From: Sphagnum magellanicum
Lineage: Eukaryota > Streptophyta > Sphagnopsida > Sphagnales > Sphagnaceae
Direction of reading: 5' to 3'
NCBI GenBank assembly: GCA_021904315.1
Contig: CM038908.1
Span: forward strand, 10,188,501 to 10,252,500
DNA: 64,000 bases
This document shows positions 1-11,024 of this stretch, one piece after another. The translations under genes and the position numbers were made by a program. The notes under the pieces are model-generated. The model was not told the origin of the DNA. It searched no databases and worked only from the letters and a program-made list of their open reading frames with translations. How positions within the stretch are numbered: position 1 is the first letter of the stretch; each line of letters opens with the position of its first letter.

Positions 1-3000
1 TCCCCTTCTTCTATTTGGGCATAGATCGCATCGGTACATATCACTAATGTTTTTCATTTGGGTTTATCACACCCAATTCATACCACCATATTTTATATGT
101 TCTTCATGTCAATGTTCATCATGCTTTATGTATTCCTTTGACTCATATGGCAAGCAACCCATCTAACATTGTAACATGGCATGCATTTTTATTTTTCCCT
201 TATTAACATTTATCTTTTCTTTCGCAAGGTGGTGAAAAAGGTCAGCAAGAAACTCATGCACACCTTTGTTGATACATAATAGGCGATTGGGAAACATTAC
301 AAGAGGAACATATAATTAAAACCCAAGTTTGAGCTTCCCAAAGATTTTCAAACATGGTTTCGAATCCTTCTTCACATCCATCAAGATGACTACATCACGC
401 ATACAATGAACTTACAAATATAGGAAAATACGCTTGAATAGTGTGTGCATTGGTTATGAACATTCAAGTGACCCCATCCAATGAAACCAAGACAACCCTT
501 CACCTTTTTCACCCATTGATAAAGGTCAACCTCCTTCCTTTTGTCAATGATTTGCATCCAAACACAAGTTATTTTAAATCAAAAGGCATTTACTTCTGCT
601 TTGGCATGTTCACCACGTCTTTAATCTAATAATTTTTCAAATATGGTGTATGAACTATTATAAGATTGTTTTTATCCCATATGACTATGTGAATGATTTT
701 GATATTTTTTAGGTATGTGGGAACATTTTTCATGGTCATGTTCCCCCCATCCATATCACATTTGCTTGTGGCATCATGATTACTACCTTTGGAGAAACAA
801 AACGACAACATTTGACCCATTGTGAATGGAAAGGTGATATATCAACTAGTTGCCCACACACTTGTTATTCAATTTGCGAATACATTTGCAAAGCATTTTA
901 ATCCTAACCAATTTGATGTGGCAACACAAGATAAGTGTAAAATGATGGCCCATGTGGTTTGCACTAGGTTGAATTGCATCCAAATTAGGTGTTATCACAT
1001 GTGGATGTTTATAATGCCTTCAATTCTATATCACAAACAACCATTTTTCAAGAGTTGTGATCTGTTTTTGATGCATTGAATTGACTTTTCCCATTTGTTC
1101 AGTAATTTTATGTGTGTCCATCCACACTATATTTTTCATAGGCCTTTAAACATAAGGATCTCGCAATCATTTCATTCAAATCCCATACACAACGGAAGAT
1201 CTTTTGGATGGAACATTGTTTGCATTAACACATCTTTGCATTTTCCTCCCCACCATAATAGCCCACCTTACTTGTGTTTTTACCTCATTCGTTGATGATA
1301 TGCATATTATTGGTCATGCTTCAAATGTGGCAACAATGTTTTTTACAATTACAAGCAAAGTTTACAATGTTAGGCCTTTCCGCTTAGTTGATGAAATGTG
1401 TAACTTGGTTTCCATAGGGATTAAACTAGTGTTGTGCATGTAAGTGTAAATGATGTCCAAATTTTTTACACACACCTTTATATTGTAACTATGTATATAT
1501 ATCTATATATTTACACTTCATTTTAAATGAAGTTAATGTAAATATTTGTCAGTTACATTTACATGGCCCTATGTTTAAATGTTTTGGGGTGTGAAAATGT
1601 AAGTGCATATATTAAAGTTATCTATAATATCACCATGTTTTTGGGCCCCCTTTCACCCCCAAACCCTTGCTTCAATGGTATATGTAAATAAGGAAATTTT
1701 TATTAATCTAGTTATCAAAATTTTAAAACTTGACATTTAATGCACAACGTTCAAAAGTAATTATAGTAACTATATAAGTAAGAATAATGAAAGCATATGC
1801 AACATTAGTGGAGGAGTTAAGGAAAAAGGAAATATACATCGAAACTTAATTTACCACAAAAATTGATGGTTTTTTTGGTTTTACACCTCCCTTGAATGTT
1901 TATGTATTTTCTTATAAGTTTTTTTTTTTGAATCTCATCATGTTTATGATCATTGAACTCAAGGTTCTAAATGTTTTTTTCCCCTTACTTTATGGATAAT
2001 TCTACTATATATACCCTTAATGACCATGCTTTCCTACAAATCCATATTAATTAGTTACGGGTGCATGTTTTGAAATTTTTTTTGCAATGGGCCATTTGGA
2101 TGGCCTATCACCAAAACCATTATAAAATCCTCCCTCCCCAAATAAAAATCACATTTTTTTACATTTAAATTATTTTACATTGCCATATAAAATCATATAA
2201 GTGTATTCTTTTACACTTACACTATTTTCCATGGCCGTATAAAACAATATAAATATATTTATTCCTACACTTGAGTTTACAATATTTTACATGGCATAAA
2301 ATATATTTACATCACACGTGGTTTTACATTTACACAAGTTCATGTTCTATATTTATTGGATTTGCACTTACACAAAATGTGATTCCCAAACGATTTACAC
2401 ACATAACATTGGACTAGATTAATGTTGGGTGGGTATCAATTTTTAAAATATATGTTAGGTCTGGATATTGAAAACAAATTACCATATATGCTAATTTTCT
2501 TAATATAAAATTTAAACTATTTTTTGAAGGTCAAATCCAAGTTTTCAATTTGAACTTTTTTTTCAAGGCCAATTTTTAAGTTTCTAGTTCTTGCCTATGT
2601 CAGAACAATCGATTATTTGCATGAGTTTTCATGAATTGGTTATCATTTACAATTTCCATTTCAAAATTTGAAATTATTTAAAGAATTATTGAATTATTAT
2701 TCAAATTTTATTATTTAAATTTTAGGTTTACAGCAAAGGTAATATTTCAAACTTTTTTTCCAACATTTTTCTAGCCAACAATTTTTTTAAAAATTTCATA
2801 AATCCACAACTTCATTTGCCTCAAAAGACCTTTCAAATTCTTCTAGATTTTTTTTCTACATCTCCATCTATGTCAATGAATTCTATTAAACTAGAAGGTG
2901 ATTTACAACCAATTCTAAAATCACTAGGCCAAATATCAGTTTTTCCAATTTTTTTTATTATAACCTAAATCTTTTTAAATTTGTAAAGATTCCAACTAAA

Positions 3001-3289
3001 GAGAAAATTCTTGCAATTTCAATCTAAGATTCAATAATTCCCAAGATTTGATGAGTAAAAAATCCACAATTGGAAACATGGACTCATGTTTCTACCACCA
3101 TTACAAAGGACATTTTGTTTTCTTCACATCCACTTGGTATCGTCTAAAAATGAGAAGCTCCATGTTCACAAGTTTTTTGCTAGTTCACTTGTGTTGGTAA
3201 TCTATTCAAATATATCCAAACTACAATCTTCATCAACACCAATGTTAGCAAAAACATTTTCAAATTTTGCCAAAGGATGCAAATTGTGA
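1..3289. other. AT-rich intergenic DNA, no recognisable gene
   Basis: Every open frame here is short, rich in rare residues and lacks any motif I recognise. Long A/T runs dominate from about 1450 to 3050, with many short variants of 'ttacattt' and 'ttacacttac'. Some stretches at 200-1440 could be very old transposon sequence, but I could not match them to a family. Confidence 0.5.
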
Positions 3290-4830
3290 TGAGACTTCAA
3301 CAACATGGGATATAAGGATTTGCTATCATATACTTCAACAATAGCAACACCTTGTTCCCTCCCAATAAATGAAAACCAAAATAAAGGCTTTTAAACCTAA
3401 GATCTAACATCAAAGAAGACATATTATGGGTTTTCTTTTCTTCAAATTTTCTCAAGAAAGAAAGGAAAGATTCCAATACAACACAAACTTCCTTTTTAAT
3501 GTTGGATGCAAAAGAAATTAATTCATCAACAACAGTGAATTCCTCTTCCATCAAATTTTGTAGAGAGAGCAAAACTTCAAGTGCATCTCTAAGTTTTAAA
3601 ACCATGGATATTGCAAATTTTAGAACATCACTTAGTAATTAGTGCCCACATGATTGGTTCAAGACACATGTAATCACAATAAGAGAAAGGTAATCAATAC
3701 AATTTGGCAGACGTGCCATGTAAGAGGTGGTGTTACTTGGCTAGCCACCTTCATAGTAGTTTGTCTACTATAGCATAGAACCATAACAACTTGAAACAAC
3801 ATAGTGACTTTGCTAGCAAACTTGCAAAATAATCACACATAACAAATCAATAATCTTCGATATTAACAAAACAAATTGACAAATTTCAACAAAAAACTAA
3901 CTTTTTCACATAGTAAATAAGAACTTAGTATCTTTTTTGTTTTCATTGAGGTATTGAGTTTTTTGGGATGAATCCCAATCTCAACACAAGCTTTGGTCCA
4001 CTCTTGCCCACCCTTTCTAGATTTTTTGGGCCAAGTAATACACTTTTGCAAATTTGCTTGAATTACCTTGATAGATACATACTTTAGATTTCTATACACT
4101 TTTTCATTAATAATAGCATATTGACATGTTTTGGAAAAAACATGCCCAAAACAAGTACCATTGACATTTTCTTGTAAATTTAATGTTTCAAAACTAATAA
4201 CAAATTTCAAAGCAGAAGTCATTGCATTCAGATTAAAGCCCTCATCTTTCACATATGCAATGATTTTTTTTTTCAAACCAAATTTGTTTAAATAATTTGT
4301 CAAAATTTGAGCTAACTTTCATCCAAAAGTTTCTGCAACTTCAAACAATCCAACAATTATATGTTTTAGTTGGTAATTAAGTCCTAAAAAATTTGCAACA
4401 AAAGTAAAAATATCATGAACACCTTTATTCATCCATAAATCAAAGCTTGCATTTGAGGTATAACATTCTATAAAACTAGGCAAAACATATAATTAATTAG
4501 TTTTCTCCACCAAATTTGGCAAAATTTCTTGTGAAAATTGCCTTTTGGAAGGAAAATTAAGTCTTGGACATAAATGTAATGATAATATTCTAAACCATAT
4601 ACTTTCAACAAATTGGATTGCCAAATTATTTTTAATAATTAACAAACTTAGATTTTCATCAAATTCCTTTTGTTGAATATCATCTTTTTGAATGAATCCT
4701 TGATAACAAAAAAAATTGATATGGAGAATCCAAATGGATTGAAACATTTTTTTGTTGGCTACCTTTCTACATTTCCTCTCATCATATTTTGTACTCTTCA
4801 TCAATTTTTTTGAAAATTAAATAGTGATTA
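3290..4830 (-). pseudogene. Decayed hAT-family transposase (relic 1)
   Basis: Three successive minus-strand blocks (4804-4493, 4303-3863, 3605-3297) read in the order expected of a plant hAT transposase. The first has a stretch around 'FVESIWFRILSLHLCPRLNF' ahead of the catalytic region. The second has 'KIIAYVKDEGFNLN', a 'GTCFGHVFSKTCQYA' segment and 'KCITWPKKSRKGGQEW'. The third has the C-terminal block 'KKTHNMSSLMLDLRFKSLYF', which precedes the dimerisation region. The blocks are separated by frameshifts and stops, so no active enzyme can be made. The N-terminal BED zinc finger and the C-terminal dimerisation helix were not found. Two further relics (39.7-40.5 kb and 54.3-55.0 kb) carry the same KKTHNM signature, so one family has inserted repeatedly here. 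hAT enzymes cut and paste DNA and leave 8-bp target duplications. I could not define the ends of this copy. Confidence 0.8.
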
Positions 4831-5600
4831 GCACCCACATGTTTTTAAAAAGATGTTATACCATTTTAAAAAATAAATTGAAATTAGACCTTTTCTTGCA
4901 TGTGTTCTTGGGTTTGAAACATTGATAGGTGCATTATAACATAATAAACATCTCATTAGTTGTGGTTCCTCGAAATTCACATGTTTGTTATCATTTATGT
5001 AAAAGAAAGACTAACACATCTTATTTTCCTTCTAGCTCCCAAAATTTTCTTTGACTATGCAGCTTTTGAAAATGCTGCTGCATTATTTCTCTTCATTATC
5101 ATTTTGCAAATTTCTTTTAGTTTCATATTCCAAACTAGGATTATTTTAGATTGTTCTTCCACATTTTGTTTTTCCACAACAACTTCATTCATGAAAATGT
5201 TATAAGTTTCACTTAGTTTGTTTTCATTTTCCAATGAATGTTCCGTGTTGTAGTTTTCACAAAGAGATTTAATAAAAGAAAAATGATCAACAATATTCTA
5301 ATTCCCATTGTTCCCATTAACTTTTTACAAGCTTCCTATTATTCCCAACCTGACCCTACATAAACCCACACAAAGCTTTAAACTTTGACATTAAAAGTTT
5401 TTTTTGCAACTTACATCATTGCATATATCTTCCTTCTTTGTTTGAATCACATAACATGGCATATTGCACATGTTGTTAGATTATGGTTGATTTTAAATAT
5501 ATATTTTGTATCACCTAGCATGGATGTTTTTCAAGACAATTTTTTTTTTTAGTGCTTATAGTTATATGTTTGAGGATGATCAAGAGGTCGTTTATACATT
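4831..5600. other. AT-rich flank of hAT relic, nothing coding seen
   Basis: Low-complexity AT-rich sequence. It may contain the degraded N-terminal part or end of the minus-strand hAT element just below it, but no BED-type Cys/His pattern could be read. The plus-strand frames here show no known motif. Confidence 0.35.
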
Positions 5601-5603
5601 AGT

Positions 5604-6425
5604 GATGGAAGGTGTCGCAACCCCACTTTGGGATAAGTGTGAGGATGAAACTCACACCCCCAAAGTGGGAAGTTGGAGTCCTCCGGGACTCCCGAAAACT
5701 CAGAGCTCGAGTTCAAGGGTCAAAACACTTCGCATTGAGGTGTTCTTTATATCAATGAAAAGGTCTTGAAGTCTAGATGCCCGAAATGGCCTTGCATGGG
5801 CCATTTGGATATATGCAGCCCAAGTTATGGGCAAAAGAAAGGCCAGGAGTCAAATTGCCAGTTTGACTCCCGACCACTAAAAGTAAGGAATCGACCTCTT
5901 CCTGACGTTGCCTGAAGGAGTGCGACATGGAGTTGGAAAGTTCTTGAGGAGAGCTACAACTTTGATTTAGACCTCGTCTCGATTCAAATTCGAGGCGAGG
6001 AGTTATGAGTGTTCAAAGTCCCAGGACTCTAACTCGGGACAGTTTCGGGACTCCAACTTGGGAGTCCCGGGAAAAAGAGCCATTTGGATGTAGCCTCCAC
6101 GGAGAGCTGCAGAATATACTATATGGGGGAAGGTGGTGGCTTCCCCCGAGTCCGGGCTGTGGTGAGTCTTGTGTGTCAAAGTGCCCGTGGCTTGTCCCAA
6201 CACCCAAGGGTGTTCCCGAATGCTAACTAACCCTTTGTGGTTGGTTTTTGGATGCAGATTCAAGCTTGATAATCTAGTCCCTCTTCCTAATCTAATCCCG
6301 GGACTTCTAGCATGCCCCTCTACCCCCTTTTAGTGCTGGAAGTCGGGAGCGGCCCCCAAGTCCCAACTTTTCGCAACTCTACATAGCTGGACCCTAAAGT
6401 GGGTTCAACAAGGGACTTAGGAACG
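5604..6425. repeat. GC-rich repetitive island, possible solo LTR
   Basis: This block is far more GC-rich than its surroundings and is built from variants of 'gggactcc' and 'ggagtcccggg'. It opens near 'tgtcgcaaccccactttggg' (from 5611) and closes with 'tttcgcaactctaca' followed by 'ccctaaagtgggttcaac'. The opening and closing sequences are loosely inverted copies of each other. A TG start and CA end would fit a solo LTR of a Ty3/gypsy element, but no target duplication, primer-binding site or second copy was found. The frames at 6003-6263 follow the repeat on both strands and are not believed to be genes. Confidence 0.3.
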
Positions 6426-6599
6426 CATCAAAAGGAACCTAACTAGAGGACATACTATGAAGTGATTGAAAGTAATGTATGGTTTATAGATCTTTAGATG
6501 TTAGCATCGATATATACAGTACTTCAAGATGACCTTTGCATTTTAGTAGTTAGTTTTCCAAATTATCTTTTTTAGTTAGATTCCCATTTTTTTAATTAA

Positions 6600-7545
6600 A
6601 AAGCCTCTTTCAATTCAGAAGATTGTGAAGATTGTTCTGTATCAGTTGGCACATGGGGTTAGGCAAAAATTAATGGTCAATTTTTTTAATGTAGGAACAT
6701 CTACAATTAGAAAGTATATTGATATTGTTTGTGACATTTTATCTAGTAAGGATAAGTTGTATGTTGTATACATCCATACACTTAAAGGTGAGCACCTCAT
6801 GTCATGGATATTATAGGCATTTAGTCGATTTGTGGGTTGTTAATGGGATTCATCTGCCTCTTTCTTATAGGCCTAACATGAGAATCACTATTGTTATTGG
6901 TGACTATTATAATTGCAAGTGTGTTATGAACATTGTAATGTAGGGGGTATGTGATGTAAACAAACCTTTTTGGGATGTTTGTATTTCTTAGCCAAGTGGC
7001 GTCCATGATGGAAGACACATGAGATTCTCTAGTCTATACAAGCAATTTAGGAATCAGAGAGATTTTAGCAAAACCTATATCGAAGGTTCAAGGTGTGGAG
7101 GTTTTGTCTTTTATCTTAGGGAACTCTACTTATCCTATTAGGCCTTATTTGATAAAAAATTACAGGTCTAGGAATGGTATAGAATGAATAAAATAAAATT
7201 TGATTTTGCTATGAATGCATGAAGAGTTTTGATAGATAATATTTAAAAATACTTTAAGAATTATTGAAAGATTTTAAAAGGTATGCCTTGTAGAGTAGAC
7301 AAGGCCCCTAGGTATATCATGGCATGTTGTGTGTTGCACAACCATTGCCAGTTACAAGGTATACCAAAGCATGTTGTAAGAGATATAACATAAGTTGGTG
7401 ATCCATTTTTGGGCTAGCCCAAATGTATGAATTTCCCATATGAGGGTGATTTGGCCAAAGCAATTGGAGAATGTATATGTGATGCATTATTTGCATCATG
7501 GTTGGAGGGACATCCTACATGAGTTTGCATCCATGTAATGTGTGA
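6600..7545 (+). pseudogene. PIF/Harbinger DDE transposase relic (element 1)
   Basis: Read across frames, this stretch keeps the landmarks of the DDE nuclease of PIF/Harbinger transposons (DDE_Tnp_4 type). In order they are 'IVLYQLAHG' (helix before the core), a 'GIHLPL' remnant of the first-Asp region, 'YYNCKCVMNIVM' followed by 'GVCDVNKPFWDVC' (second-Asp strand), 'PSGVHDGRHMRFSSLYKQF', and near the end 'CCVLHNHCQLQ'. Frameshifts and stops interrupt it throughout. The partner gene of the element lies just downstream on the opposite strand, so the two genes point at each other. A second relic with the same layout is found at 29.1-31.4 kb in mirror orientation. Element ends and the 3-bp target duplication were not resolved. 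Confidence 0.75.
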
Positions 7546-7728
7546 TTATGTTTTGTAATGCAAATTGGAATTTGAATGTGCAATGGAATGCATTTGAAAT
7601 GTCATAATTAGAGATGCCATATGAAATTTGTAAAATGGAATGTGAAAATTGAATGTGCAAATTGGAATGACACAGGAAACGCACAAATGGAATGTGCAAA
7701 ATGAAATGTCTATGGAATGCCACATTTT

Positions 7729-8645
7729 CTAGTCCTTGTTACCATTGCCATCACTACCACCACCACCACTTCCATTACCACTACCACACATAAATTCTAC
7801 AAACATCCAAGCCACAAGAAGTTGGTTTTCCATAGTCTTCAAAGCAATTTCCTTTTGCCCTTCAATTTTCACAGCCTCAATCTTTGTAGAAGACTCTGTC
7901 AATTTGGACAATTCCTCTGCAAGTCCAACAAATCCATCACTTAGCCTCATACGTCTCTTGTTTGGTTTATTGTCCACCCTTGGCTTCTTACAAGTTGCTA
8001 ACCTTGATGTTGGTGGAGTTTTATTGAGTTGAGAAGAGTTGCTTGCAACTGGAGGAACCTATTTGTCTGGAGAAGGAGGAACGTCATGTTTTTCATTATC
8101 CTCCAAGTTGATATGCTCTTGCGCAAATCCACCCACTAAAATAGTTGGAACATTGTTGTCCATGCCTCTAGCAGTGTCGCAAGCCTTGGTAGTCTCGACG
8201 CAAATCACTAAACGCCTCTCAAACCATGGCGATTTGCATTGACATGTGCTAGATTCTTCATGCTCCTATTTCAACTTGTTAAATTTTTTCCGCATCTTGC
8301 GTACTTTGGACTGAACTTGAACTCAAGTACGTGGAGGGGTCACTGGAAATGCCTCTTTGATTTTGATTAAAATTTCCTGCCGTTGCAGCTGTGTCAAGCT
8401 GTTCATGCTATTGCCAAAACAATTCTCAAACAAATTCATCAATAATGCCGTAGAATTGTCTTTTCAATCTCTCTTGGATTTGGGTGGAGCAGGAGGGGCT
8501 CTGTGAGGCACAATGGACAAGGGAATTGAAGAGCCTCAAGCCATCATCATCTTGGCTCTTGAGACAGTTCCATGGTAAGAAAGACTAAAAAAATGCGATT
8601 AATTTTTTTTTGGGGAGAAACCTGGTGTGTGTATGGTGTGCAGTG
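7729..8645 (-). pseudogene. PIF/Harbinger accessory ORF1 (trihelix/Myb-like) relic
   Basis: The minus strand from about 8420 down to 7729 encodes a basic N-terminal part with 'KVRKMRKKFNKLK' and 'CQCKSPWFERRL', as in trihelix or Myb/SANT-like DNA-binding proteins. It ends in a charged helical tail containing 'KRRMRLSDGFVGLAEELSKL', then a Gly/Ser/Asn-rich end. Two or three stops break the frame. In PIF/Pong/Harbinger transposons such an accessory protein binds the transposon ends and helps the transposase enter the nucleus. Its position right after the element 1 transposase, convergent with it, supports the assignment. The tail resembles the one encoded at 29694-29972 in element 2. Confidence 0.6.
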
Positions 8646-9110
8646 AGAAAATGGCTATGGAGGATGGGCACCTCAAGAACTAGGTAGGTGAGCACAGGTC
8701 AGCACGAAGGCGAATGGTGAGACTCGTGAGAAACTCAGGCAGAGTGCTAAAAGGATCGCCGCAGTTCCTGGATAGGGCGGAAGGGGCAGCCACAGTGGCA
8801 GACAGGGGGCGACTTGAGAGTCCACGGGCGTGAGTCAGGAGTCGAGCGGGGGGGGCAAGCCACGAGTCCACGGGTGCGAGTCGAGAGTTGGGAGTTGAGA
8901 GTGCCGGGGTGAGTTGGATGTCCCCAGTCGAGAGCGCATGGGGGCGAAGGCGGGAGTACCAGGGCGAGTCGGGAGCACGCGGGGGCGAATCGGGAGTCAG
9001 GAGGCGGAGCTGCAGCTGAGCAGAAAGTTGGGATTTTCTGCCTGCCAGGGCTTGTGGAAGATCGTGGGCAGATTTGCTCCACGCGCGGTAGTCTGCTGTG
9101 CATATGCTGA
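8646..9110. repeat. GC-rich degenerate minisatellite
   Basis: Short imperfect units around 'gagtccacgggcg', 'gagtcgagag' and 'ggcgagtcgggag' follow one another. Open frames occur on both strands but are low-complexity by-products of the repeat. Composition differs sharply from the AT-rich neighbours, suggesting a separate insertion or local expansion. Confidence 0.5.
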
Positions 9111-9124
9111 CTTGCTGGATGTGT

Positions 9125-9360
9125 GTGCCACTAGATTAAGATGCCTCCCACTCTTAGGGAGTAGGCATAAGAGCGCTCCCCCTCCTATGCCTTGTGATCT
9201 ACATATGTATAGGTTCATAATAAAGTTCACCTTGTGCATTGCAGGGGGTAAAGCCCAGGAATGAGGGACATTCCCAAAATGCACTGCCGGACTTGGCTAC
9301 TGCCTTGTTGAAGACCCCTTATTTTGGGAGTGCCCCCACCTGGGACCTTACCCTACGCAT
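9125..9360. repeat. Foldback-family repeat, single arm
   Basis: The sequence matches the left arm of the foldback element at 36.3 kb over about 170 bp in the same order: 'taggcataagagcgctcccc', 'tgatctacatatgtataggt', 'gggtaaagcccaggaatgag', and an end reading 'gggaccttaccct'. No coding content. Confidence 0.6.
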
Positions 9361-9684
9361 TAAAACTTTAACCCACAAGCCTGACAGATGTGCGACCATA
9401 GACTGATGTTAGTTGCTCTTTGTTTCACAGAATCAGGCTGTGAGATTATACTCAAACTGTGTCATTCTGCAAACTCCTAACTTTTGGATTTACAGTAAAA
9501 TGCTCTTTATGCATCTAGATGCACTGAGAGGAGGAGGCTACCACGTTTGAGCAGATCGTGATTCGTTATAAAGAACTACTGTTATTTTCAAAGTGTACTC
9601 AGAGAGCACCTTATAACCATGAAAGTTCCTGCTCTCAGGAGAGGAACTTTTCAGATTCAGAATGTTCAGTAGTTGTGCTTTACA

Positions 9685-9800
9685 CATGGTAAAGCCCTTG
9701 GGGGAGGCCATTCTCAGAATCAGGGGCTGCCTCGGCTCCGCCTCACACATGCCCTTATTCTGAGAATGCCCTCCAGCTAGGGGCTTTTACCTAACACATT
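9685..9800. repeat. Short foldback hairpin of the GGTAAAGCCC family
   Basis: 'ggtaaagcccttgggggagg' and 'ccattctcagaatcagggg' are answered about 60 bp later by 'cccttattctgagaatgccc' and 'ctaggggcttttacc' in inverted order. The unit could fold into a hairpin of roughly 40-bp imperfect arms. Confidence 0.55.
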
Positions 9801-11024
9801 TCTAATGTGTTGTGTGAAGAAATTTTTGACAACAATGGTAAGCCAATCCCTACTCAAGGCATTGTCATTGTGTGGTTGCTGGGCCTAGACCCTACACTCA
9901 TGGAGTGCTGGAATGCCTTCATGCATAAATGGGAGATAGATATGATAGAATTGAAGCCACAACATGAAGTTTGAATAATGGAGATTTCCAGATGGAAGAA
10001 AAACCACTCCCGGAATTTGACATTGAGATGTCCACCATACCTAGAGTGAGTAATGTACCTATGAAACTGCAAATATATCTCCACAACAACAAATTGAAGG
10101 TATAATGACACTGAGTGCAGTCATAACCTAAGAGTCACTCACAAAGTATCAGACCATCACCTTCATCACAAATAGCAGTGACAATTACACAACTATCCAC
10201 TGACTTCATCAGCTCCTTACAGTGGGTGTTAAATTATATAATAACCTGTCCAAACTCTTGGGCAAACCATTACAACAAATCTGCATCCTGAGCTTCTGTC
10301 TGTTGGCTAGCATCAAGGGACATAACCTTATCAAAAGAGTCAACAGTAGCTGCTGCAATAAAGCTACAACAAGCTTCTGAGGGTAAGCTTTATGTCATTT
10401 TAGCTTCTTCTGTACAAGCAAGCATCTAAGCCTAAGGCTTAGGGTGAATAATCTATGAAAGCATACTGAAGAAAGTCACTAATAATTTAAAAGCAGTTAG
10501 TCCAAAAGCTGCAAGGATGTTTTGCTTGTGCATTGAGAAACTTTTAAGTCTGTCTGTTGTTTTCTTCCAGGCATCACCCATCATGTCTCTTTTGGTGTAC
10601 AGACATAGCTTCTGGAAAATGATGTTGTACAGGCAGTGTGCTGCTATGTAGCAGAGCAGAAGCTTGCTACCAAGAGGGTCAAGATTGCCATGGAAACATG
10701 GTATGGCCACAGCATGCTTTTCTGATGCTGTTGTTCCTTAGGTTGGTTTGACTGCAGCCATCTCTCTGGGGGGTAAGCCACACATGTCATGTGGATTCAA
10801 TGTACAGTTTCTGTGAAATGTGACTGTTGTGGGTTGTTGCTTACATCTGTTGAAGGTCTAAGCAACAACCCACATGTGCATCTTACCACTCATTTGTTTA
10901 TTATGTCTGTCCTGCAGGACTGTTAGAGCTGCTCAGCACAAGTATGAGAAGGAGTGGCAACATTTTCACTGTTGGCAGAGGTCACATATCACCAAAAGAA
11001 AATTCACTACAAGTTGCTCTTGTG
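9801..11024. other. 3' flank of RPAP1 gene with a dispersed repeat
   Basis: Downstream flank of the minus-strand RPAP1 gene and probably its 3' UTR close to 11025. A dispersed repeat lies at about 10130-10240 ('cttcatcacaaatagcagtg' ... 'cttcatcagctccttacagt'). It recurs at 21.6-21.75 kb and, more weakly, at 22.2 kb. No convincing coding region. Confidence 0.4.

Noticed and set aside
8680..9284. Overlapping open frames on both strands, up to 118 codons
   Set aside because: They lie in a GC-rich degenerate minisatellite and the foldback arm next to it. Residue content follows the repeat and no motif is present.
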